This document shows positions 1 to 6,155 of a stretch of DNA of 64,000 nucleotides, one piece after another. The DNA lies in contig NZ_CP033877.1 in the NCBI RefSeq assembly GCF_006970445.1, positions 938,750 to 1,002,749 on the forward strand, in the 5' to 3' direction. Position 1 is the stretch's first letter. Every line of letters begins with the position of its first letter. Source of the stretch: Stenotrophomonas maltophilia. Lineage in GTDB: Bacteria; Pseudomonadota; Gammaproteobacteria; Xanthomonadales; Xanthomonadaceae. The notes under the pieces are model-generated. The model was not told where the DNA came from, searched no databases, and saw only the letters and a list, made by a program, of their open reading frames with translations. Position numbers and translations under genes: made by a program.

Positions 1-453
1 GACGAATCGCGGCACTTCATGCTGCTGCGCGAGCGCCTGCAGGCGCATGGCCACGATTACGCCGATTTCCCCGCGCACAACGGCCTGTGGGAAATGTGCG
101 AAAAGACCGCGCATGATGGCCTGGCGCGCATGGCGCTGGTGCCGCGCGTGCTTGAAGCGCGCGGCCTGGACGTCACCCCGGGCATGATCGAGAAGCTGCG
201 CAACGTCGGTGATGGCGAAACCGCCGACGTGCTGGAAGTGATCCTGCGCGAGGAAGTGGCGCATGTTGCCGCCGGTTCGCGCTGGTACCGCTGGTACTGC
301 GACCGCGCCGGCGTCGAACCGCGCGCGCGGTTCAAGGAGCTGCTGGTGGAATACGCCGGCGGCTACCTGCATGGGCCGTTCAACATGGAAGCGCGCCTGC
401 TGGCCGGCTTCGATGCCGACGAACTCGCCAACCTGGTCGAACAGGCCGGCTGA
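1..453 (+). CDS. DUF455 family ferritin-like protein (5' truncated)
   Basis: The reading frame is open from the first base of the window, so the N-terminus lies outside; the visible 150 residues start DESRHF. Two ExxH pairs are visible (ESRH at the very start and EVAH near residue 84), the typical di-metal ligands of a ferritin-like four-helix bundle, and the whole matches the DUF455 family. Members are cytoplasmic and of uncertain biochemical role; they are related to the tRNA hydroxylase MiaE fold, but function here is inference only. The gene ends at a TGA three bases before a large palindrome that probably terminates it. Confidence 0.8.
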   Translation, partial: DESRHFMLLRERLQAHGHDYADFPAHNGLWEMCEKTAHDGLARMALVPRVLEARGLDVTPGMIEKLRNVGDGETADVLEVILREEVAHVAAGSRWYRWYCDRAGVEPRARFKELLVEYAGGYLHGPFNMEARLLAGFDADELANLVEQAG

Positions 454-455
454 CA

Positions 456-523
456 AAAAAAGGGGACGGAGGGAATTAAGTCGTTTATGCATAAACGACT
501 TAATTCCCTCCGTCCCCTTTTTT
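456..523. terminator. 68-bp perfect palindrome, bidirectional terminator
   Basis: Bases 456 to 523 are a perfect inverted repeat with no loop bases outside the central TGCA. The arms begin with A6 and end with T6, so transcripts from both sides would end in a long hairpin followed by U residues. It lies exactly between the convergent DUF455 and DUF2235 genes and touches the stop codon of the latter. The core (GGGGACGGAGGGAATTAAGT and its complement) looks like a dispersed xanthomonad repeat rather than a simple terminator. Confidence 0.8.
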
Positions 524-1980
524 CATGCGTTCGGCAGCACCACGCGCTTGCCATCCACCGTTGGCCGGTTGATGTAGAACAAGCCGGGGCCCGGTCGATA
601 CGGCAGCTCGCTGACGCCGGCGTCGGCGGCATAGGTCAGCGCGGTGTCGCCCAGCGCGTCGAAATTCCAGTGCGCCGACTGCATCAGGTAGCGCCGCCGC
701 AACAACGCCTCCTGGGTCTGGGTCAGCGCCTGTCCTGCCACCAGCCGCCGAGCGATCGGCTGCAGGGCGGCGGGTAGTTCCCAGCCGGGAACCTCGGCGG
801 CGTTGGCGTGCCATTGCACGCCGGCATCGATGGCGTGCTGCTGCATCACCTGTAGCGCGATCAACTGGTAGCGCCAATCGATGCGCCGGCGCAGCACCAC
901 GGCGGCGGTGACATACAGCATCGGGGAGAGCAGCACGCTGCGGCTGCCGGCGCGACGCTGCTGCTGCCACTGGTGCCAGACATCGACCCAGACCTCTTTC
1001 TCGTCAACACCCAGCTGTTGCCGCCAGCGCTCGGCGTCGGCCTGTGCTTCGGCATAGGCCGTGGTGGCCTGCAGGACCGCCAACGGTGGCGTCTGGTAGT
1101 CAGCCACGGTCGAGCGGCGCAGCAACTGCCTGCGTGGACGACTGAGCAGCTTGGGCCCTTCTTCGAGCTGGTTGTAGCCGCCGCCGATGTTGGCGTGCAC
1201 GCCGGGCAGCGCGATCTCGGGGAAGGGAGGCGACACACTGGTGAGCGGGTAGTGCTGGCGATGCTCGTCGCGTGCGCTCAGCTGCAGCACCTGCCTGGCA
1301 ACGCCGGCCTGCAGTGCGAGATGGGGTTGTTCGTCGGCGCGGCCACCGTTGACCGCAACCACGGTGTCGAACAAGCCGATGAAGCGCAGCACCGGTTCTG
1401 CAGGGGCGAGGTCCGTTGCGCAGGACAGGCCGGCGGCCTGCAACAACTGTCGCCAGTGCGTGCCATCCCAGGCCTGCAACTGGTGGGCGACATCGCGCGC
1501 GGCGGCTGCACCCCGTGAAAAGCCGAACAGATCCAGTTGCACGCGTCGCAGGGGTTGCCGCCAGCGCGTAGCAAGCGCGCTCAATGCAGCCGGCAGCAAT
1601 ACCTGCAGCGCACGCTGCACTTTGGCGCGCACACCGCTGGCACCGATACCGAACGCCAGTCCGATCAGGTCGTCGTCGGCGTCATCGCGGGTACCGACAC
1701 CTTCCACGTAGATCGACAGCGAGGGGGTGGCCGATGTGCCGGTGCGGCTGTCCGGGTACAGCTGCTGCAGGCGGGCGATGTTGGTCAGGCCGTTGTCGTA
1801 GCTGCTGGTCAGCCGGCTCTGGTAGGTCGAATCGTCATCCGCACGCAGCTGCGCCGGGCGTGGTTGCGGCAGCTGGGGTCGACCACGCGCCAGGTTGTGT
1901 GCGTTGTTGCGAGTGCCATCGAAGAACAGGCCTATCCGCAGCAAGCCGACATCTTCGTCCGTGTCCAGCGGTGGTGCCAT
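523..1980 (-). CDS. DUF2235 / Tle1-like alpha-beta hydrolase, possible type VI lipase effector
   Basis: A 485-residue protein of the DUF2235 family, which includes Tle1 phospholipase effectors of type VI secretion. Seen: LFFDGTRNN near the N-terminus, the nucleophile elbow GFSRG with Ser at about residue 155, GLFDTV with the probable acid Asp at about 205, and GVHANIGGGY with the probable catalytic His at about 262. The ATG at 1980 is chosen because GGGGA sits six bases upstream; another ATG lies two codons earlier at 1986, and the frame stays open to 2082. No signal peptide is seen. No immunity-like gene, VgrG or PAAR gene is beside it, so the effector role is inferred from the family only; a housekeeping lipase is possible. 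Confidence 0.75.
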   Translation of the reverse strand: MAPPLDTDEDVGLLRIGLFFDGTRNNAHNLARGRPQLPQPRPAQLRADDDSTYQSRLTSSYDNGLTNIARLQQLYPDSRTGTSATPSLSIYVEGVGTRDDADDDLIGLAFGIGASGVRAKVQRALQVLLPAALSALATRWRQPLRRVQLDLFGFSRGAAAARDVAHQLQAWDGTHWRQLLQAAGLSCATDLAPAEPVLRFIGLFDTVVAVNGGRADEQPHLALQAGVARQVLQLSARDEHRQHYPLTSVSPPFPEIALPGVHANIGGGYNQLEEGPKLLSRPRRQLLRRSTVADYQTPPLAVLQATTAYAEAQADAERWRQQLGVDEKEVWVDVWHQWQQQRRAGSRSVLLSPMLYVTAAVVLRRRIDWRYQLIALQVMQQHAIDAGVQWHANAAEVPGWELPAALQPIARRLVAGQALTQTQEALLRRRYLMQSAHWNFDALGDTALTYAADAGVSELPYRPGPGLFYINRPTVDGKRVVLPNA

Positions 1981-2118
1981 GTGCATTCCCCGTCGTGGCT
2001 GCGTCACGGTAGCGCGAAAGCGGTGTATTGGCGAAGTGTAGTGACGCTTTTGACCTGACTGAACGCAGATGCGGTCGATCACAAATCCTGACTTTCATTC
2101 CTCTCGCCTATTGAATTC

Positions 2119-2166
2119 ACACGACCCGCGCAGGCCATATGGCCAAACCCGGCAAACCGGGTCGTG
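2119..2166. other. Nested inverted repeats in the leader of the metalloprotease gene
   Basis: CACGACCCG at 2119-2127 is matched by CGGGTCGTG at 2158-2166. Between them lie a perfect 12-bp palindrome GGCCATATGGCC (2133-2144) and a small hairpin CCCGG-CAAA-CCGGG (2148-2161) that competes with the outer stem for the same bases. The block sits 40 bases before the protease start codon, so it could act as an mRNA leader structure or as a double operator in the divergent promoter region. No function is proven. Confidence 0.45.
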
Positions 2167-2205
2167 CTGCATCAACGCTGTTCACATCATTCAAGGAGCG
2201 ACGCA

Positions 2206-3459
2206 ATGTTGTCCAGATCGATTGGTAAAGCGGCAGGTGGCCTGGTGTTGGGTTTGTCGGTGGCGGCGGCCGCGCATGCGGCACCGTTGTTCGAGCCGGT
2301 GACAGTCATCAGCCGCGCATCGGCAAACAGTGAGCCCGCGCTGGGCAAGCTGCTGGCCACCCCGTCCACGGCGACGGTACAGGAAGTGCGTGTCGATGCA
2401 GCTGCCACCGCACAGCCGCAGCTGGAATTCGAACTGCTCGGCCAGCGCGTGCAGGCGGTGCGCAGCAAGGTTGAAGCGCTGCCCGATGGCGGCAGCATCT
2501 GGTACGGCCAGTTCCGTTCGCCCTCGGACAAGCTGACCGCGGCCACCTCCAACGGCCAGGACGACCCGGGCAATTCGCTGATCCTGGTGCGCTCGGGCAA
2601 CACCATCACCGGCTCGATCCGCAAGGATGGAAAGCTGTACCGCCTGCGCCCGCTGGGCAACCGCCACGTGCTGGTGGAAGTGGATGAATCGCGGATGCCA
2701 GCCGATCATCCGGCCGACTACAACCAGCTGCCGAAAATCCCGATGGGCAACAATGACCGCATCGGCATCGCACAGGCTTCGTCCGGCACGCCGGCCACCA
2801 TCCGCGTGCTGGTGGTGGCGACCAATGCCGCCGTCACCGCCTATGGTGGCAACATGCAGTCGCTGGTGCAGCTGGCGGTGGCCGAGTCCAACCAGGGTTA
2901 TGTCAACAGCAACGTCGGCATCACCATGGAACTGGCCCGCTACGAGACCACCAACTACACCGAATCGGGCAGCTTCGATACTGACCTGGCGCGCTTCCGT
3001 GGCACCAGCGACGGCTACATGGACAGCATCCACACCAGCCGGAACACCTACGCGGCGGACGTGGGCGTGCTGCTGATCAACAACACCGCCTACTGTGGCC
3101 TGGCCTCGGGGATCGGCTCGACCGCGTCGACGGCGTTCGCTGCGGTGTACTGGGATTGCGCGACCGGCTACTACTCGTTCGCGCACGAGATCGGGCATCT
3201 GCAGAGCGCACGGCATGACATCGCCACCGACTCGAGCACCTCGCCTTACGCCTACGGCCATGGCTATCGCTACGAGCCGGCCACCGGCACCGGCTGGCGC
3301 ACGATCATGGCCTACAACTGCACCCGCAGCTGCCCGCGCCTGAACTACTGGTCCAACCCGAACATCAGCTACAACGGCATCCCGATGGGCAATGCCAGTA
3401 CCGCTGACAACCAGCGCGTGCTGGTCAACACCAAGGCCACCATCGCGGCCTTCCGCTGA
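2206..3459 (+). CDS. Secreted zinc metalloendopeptidase, peptidyl-Asp (M72) type
   Basis: A 417-residue exported protease. The start at 2206 has AAGGAG seven bases upstream; a longer in-frame start at 2164 lacks one. Residues 1 to about 26 form a signal peptide ending in AAAHAA. The zinc site HEIGHLQSARHD lies at residues 327-338 (HExxH plus a distal His and Asp), and the C-terminus contains WRTIMAYNC, a Met-turn-like segment. This pattern fits the peptidyl-Asp metalloendopeptidase (M72) group within the metzincins; residues 27 to about 190 would be the propeptide. Paired Cys residues in the mature part (YCG, DCA, NCTRSC) suggest disulfides, consistent with export. Specificity for Asp is a family inference. 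Confidence 0.8.
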   Translation: MLSRSIGKAAGGLVLGLSVAAAAHAAPLFEPVTVISRASANSEPALGKLLATPSTATVQEVRVDAAATAQPQLEFELLGQRVQAVRSKVEALPDGGSIWYGQFRSPSDKLTAATSNGQDDPGNSLILVRSGNTITGSIRKDGKLYRLRPLGNRHVLVEVDESRMPADHPADYNQLPKIPMGNNDRIGIAQASSGTPATIRVLVVATNAAVTAYGGNMQSLVQLAVAESNQGYVNSNVGITMELARYETTNYTESGSFDTDLARFRGTSDGYMDSIHTSRNTYAADVGVLLINNTAYCGLASGIGSTASTAFAAVYWDCATGYYSFAHEIGHLQSARHDIATDSSTSPYAYGHGYRYEPATGTGWRTIMAYNCTRSCPRLNYWSNPNISYNGIPMGNASTADNQRVLVNTKATIAAFR

Positions 3460-3513
3460 GTCCGTACGGTCCGCGGCCGCCTTGCGCGGCCGCGGATGTC
3501 CTGCCGGCGGGAA

Positions 3514-4260
3514 TTACCCGCGGGCCAGGGTATCCAGCGACCAGCCGCTGGCATCCACGCGCAGCACCGAACCCTGTTCGTACCAGTCGCCGAGCACGAT
3601 GCGGGTGCGGTCGCGCCCACCGGCCAGCAGCGTGTGGATGGCCGGGCGGTGCGTATGGCCATGGATCATGGTGTCCACGCCGTGGCGCACGAAGGTGGCA
3701 TCGACTTCGGACGGGGCTACGTCGGTGACGGTCTCGAACTGCGCGCGATCGCCCTGCTTCATTTCCGACTGGCGGGCCTGGCTGGCCTCGCGCGCCTTCT
3801 GCGCGAAGGCGATGCGTGCGGCCAGCGGCTGCGACAGGAACTGCGCCTGGAATACCGGGTCGCGCGTCTGTGCACGGAACTGCTGGTAGGGGATGTCATC
3901 AGTGCACAGCAGGTCACCGTGCTGCAGCAGCACCGGGCGGCCGTACAGCTCGATCACGCACGGGTCGGGCAGGATGCGCAGGCCGGCACGGCGCGCGTAA
4001 TCCTCGCCGAGCAGGAAGTCGCGGTTGCCGCGGATGAAGTACACCGGCACGCCGCTGTCGGACAACACCTTCAATGCATCGGCGACCGCATCGGCGGCAG
4101 GCGAGGGGGTGTCGTCGCCGATCCAGGCCTCGAACAGGTCGCCGAGGATGTACAGCGCATCAGCGCCGGGCGCCTGTTCGCGCAGGAAGCGCAGGAACAG
4201 GTTGGTGATCTCCGGACGGCTGGGGTCCAGGTGCAGGTCGGAAATGAACAGCGTGGTCAT
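3514..4260 (-). CDS. lpxH: UDP-2,3-diacylglucosamine diphosphatase LpxH
   Basis: A 248-residue calcineurin-like phosphoesterase that hydrolyses UDP-2,3-diacylglucosamine to lipid X and UMP in lipid A synthesis, at the inner face of the cytoplasmic membrane. Visible metal-binding motifs in order: ISDLHLD at residues 6-12, [30 protein letters not shown] and HGHTHRPA. Length and motif order match the family. The ATG at 4260 begins [11 protein letters not shown], the usual LpxH N-terminus. It ends about 50 bases from the convergent metalloprotease gene; the spacer contains a CCGCGGCCGCC-type GC-rich dyad but no clear T tract. Confidence 0.93.
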   Translation of the reverse strand: MTTLFISDLHLDPSRPEITNLFLRFLREQAPGADALYILGDLFEAWIGDDTPSPAADAVADALKVLSDSGVPVYFIRGNRDFLLGEDYARRAGLRILPDPCVIELYGRPVLLQHGDLLCTDDIPYQQFRAQTRDPVFQAQFLSQPLAARIAFAQKAREASQARQSEMKQGDRAQFETVTDVAPSEVDATFVRHGVDTMIHGHTHRPAIHTLLAGGRDRTRIVLGDWYEQGSVLRVDASGWSLDTLARG

Positions 4261-4288
4261 GCCTGCATTCTAGGCCATCAACGATGAC

Positions 4289-4312
4289 GGTAGCGCCGGG
4301 CCTTGCCCGGCA
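4289..4312. repeat. SMAG palindrome (GCCGGGC stem)
   Basis: GGTAG head followed by a GCCGGGC / GCCCGGC stem around CTT. It sits in the 60-bp spacer between the PAP2 gene's 3' end and the lpxH start. Confidence 0.7.
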
Positions 4313-4319
4313 GCGGTCG

Positions 4320-4859
4320 TCACACCGGCAGCGGCAGCCAGGTCAGGCTGGCCGAAGCCAGCAGGACGGCGATGCCCGTGGCGGCAAGCACGTCGGAGGG
4401 ATAGTGCAGGCCGAGCACCACCCGTGACAGTGCGACGCCGAGCGTGAACGGCACCAGCAGCGGTGCCAGCCACGGGTAGTAGGCCAGCGCGACGATGGTG
4501 AACGACACCGCGTGCAGGGTGTGCCCGGAGGGGAAGCTGAATTCGTCCAGCGGCGCCACCCAGGCGCGGATGCGCAGATCGGCCGCGTAGGGCCGAGGGC
4601 GCCGGGTCCAGCGCTTGAGGCCTTTGTACAGCAGCAGTGCGGCCAGGCCGGTAGCGGCCATGTGCACCGAGGCGCGCAGGCCATCGAAGCCGTCCAGCAC
4701 CACCAGCGCGCCCATCAGCACATACCAGAACACGCCATCGCCGAGCCGGCTGATGACCGAGAACAGGCGGCGCACGCGGCGGCGCCGGCAGTAATGGTTC
4801 GCCCGCCGGCACAACCGTGCTTCGCGCCCTGCCAGCAGTTCAAGCGGCGTGGTGCGCAT
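4320..4859 (-). CDS. PAP2-family membrane phosphatase
   Basis: A 179-residue membrane protein with the three PAP2 motifs in order: KRWTRRPRP (KxxxxxxRP), PSGHT, and SRVVLGLHYPSD (SRxxxxxHxxxD). About four to five hydrophobic helices are visible. Such enzymes dephosphorylate lipid phosphates such as undecaprenyl diphosphate, phosphatidate or phosphatidylglycerophosphate with the active site facing the periplasm. The start at 4859 has GGAGG-type complementarity just upstream and overlaps the end of the glycosyltransferase gene by 20 bp, so the two are probably translated together. The exact substrate cannot be read from sequence; with a lipid-sugar transferase upstream, a lipid-linked substrate is likely. 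Confidence 0.82.
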   Translation of the reverse strand: MRTTPLELLAGREARLCRRANHYCRRRRVRRLFSVISRLGDGVFWYVLMGALVVLDGFDGLRASVHMAATGLAALLLYKGLKRWTRRPRPYAADLRIRAWVAPLDEFSFPSGHTLHAVSFTIVALAYYPWLAPLLVPFTLGVALSRVVLGLHYPSDVLAATGIAVLLASASLTWLPLPV

Positions 4860-5985
4860 GACCGCTCCTCCGCAACTGCGAAAGCTCGGCCAGCAACGCA
4901 TCGAACTCGGCCACCACCTGCTGTGGATGCAGTCGCTTCATCGCGCGCGCGGCATTGCCGCCCAGTTCGCGGCGTTGCGCGTCATCGGTGGCCAGTTGCA
5001 AGGCGGCCTCGATGAACTGCTCGTCGCTGTCCACCGCCGCGCCGTTCTCGCCGTTGCGCAGGTACTCGCGTGCGGCGCCGTAATCGAAGGCCACGGTGGC
5101 CACGCCGCTGGCCATGCTTTCCAGAGTCACGTTGCCGAAGGTCTCGCTGCGGCTGGGGAACAGGAACAGATCGCCGCTGGCGAAGTGCCGCGCCAGCGCA
5201 TCGCCGCGCTGGATGCCACAGAAGATGAAGTCGGGATTTTCATGTGCCAGCTTTTCGCGGGCCGGGCCATCTCCCACCCACACGAAGCGTGCCTTGGGCC
5301 GGATCTGCTGCAGCCGGCGGAATGCCTTCACTGCCAGGCCGAGGTTCTTTTCGGCGGCAATGCGGCCGACATAGATCGCCACCAGGCCGTTGCCATCCAC
5401 GCCCCATTCCTCGCGCAGCGCGGGATCGCGCCGGCCCGGATCGAACTGCTGGCTGTCCACCGCGCGGGCCAGCAGGCGCACGCGCTCGAAGCCCTGTTCG
5501 CCGAGGAACTGCTGCAGTTCGCGGGTCGGCACCAGGGTAGCGTCCGCCTGGTTGTGGAAACGGCGCATCCAGCGCATGGCGGCGGCCTGCAGCCACGCCA
5601 CGCCATAGTCGGGCAGGTATTCGTCGAAGCGGGTGTGGAAGCCGCTGGCGACCGGAATGCCGAGGCGGCGCGCGGTACGCAGTGCGGACCAGCCGAGCGG
5701 ACCTTCGGTGGCGATGTAGACCGCATCCGGGCGCTGTTTCTGCCAGTGGCGGCCCAGCCGGATCGGAGCCGGCAGTCCGAAGCGCAAGCCGGGGTAGCGG
5801 GGCAGGCCGGCGCCGGGAACCAGCAAGGTGCCGGGTGCCGAATCCAGCGCTTCGGTGGACTGGCGGGGGCGGACGAGGTCGATCTCGTGTCCGGCAGCAC
5901 GCAGACCCTGCTCCAGGCCCTGTACGGTGAGGGCGACGCCGTTCACTTCCGGCGGATAGGTCTCGGTGACGATGGCATAGCGCAT
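4840..5985 (-). CDS. GT4-family glycosyltransferase
   Basis: A 381-residue GT-B glycosyltransferase. The N-terminal half starts MRYAIVTETYPPEVNGV, typical of the PimB/MgtA/SQD2-like GT4 branch; the C-terminal half has VGRIAAEKN and the donor-site motif SETFGNVTLE (E-x7-E). The start at 5985 is supported by GGGAGG seven bases upstream. Members transfer a hexose from a nucleotide sugar to a lipid or glycolipid acceptor at the cytoplasmic membrane. Overlap with the PAP2 gene implies an operon. Donor and acceptor are unknown. Confidence 0.82.
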   Translation of the reverse strand: MRYAIVTETYPPEVNGVALTVQGLEQGLRAAGHEIDLVRPRQSTEALDSAPGTLLVPGAGLPRYPGLRFGLPAPIRLGRHWQKQRPDAVYIATEGPLGWSALRTARRLGIPVASGFHTRFDEYLPDYGVAWLQAAAMRWMRRFHNQADATLVPTRELQQFLGEQGFERVRLLARAVDSQQFDPGRRDPALREEWGVDGNGLVAIYVGRIAAEKNLGLAVKAFRRLQQIRPKARFVWVGDGPAREKLAHENPDFIFCGIQRGDALARHFASGDLFLFPSRSETFGNVTLESMASGVATVAFDYGAAREYLRNGENGAAVDSDEQFIEAALQLATDDAQRRELGGNAARAMKRLHPQQVVAEFDALLAELSQLRRSGHAHHAA

Positions 5986-6097
5986 GGCGGGCCTCCCGGT
6001 TTCCGGCATGCTCGGGCCTGGCGATGTAGCCGACATGACCGCTTTGCGACCGTCAGATGACGGTGGCGCCGGCCACCGTATGGGCGCCCCGGCCAAC

Positions 6098-6125
6098 AAA
6101 AAACCACGGCCCCGAAGGGCCGTGG
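6098..6125 (-). terminator. Rho-independent terminator of the TonB-dependent receptor gene
   Basis: On the minus strand a 9-bp stem CCACGGCCC / GGGCCGTGG with a four-base loop is followed by six T residues, about 30 bases after the receptor stop codon. Confidence 0.85.
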
Positions 6126-6155
6126 TCGTCGTGCTTCACATCACAGCGCGATGGA

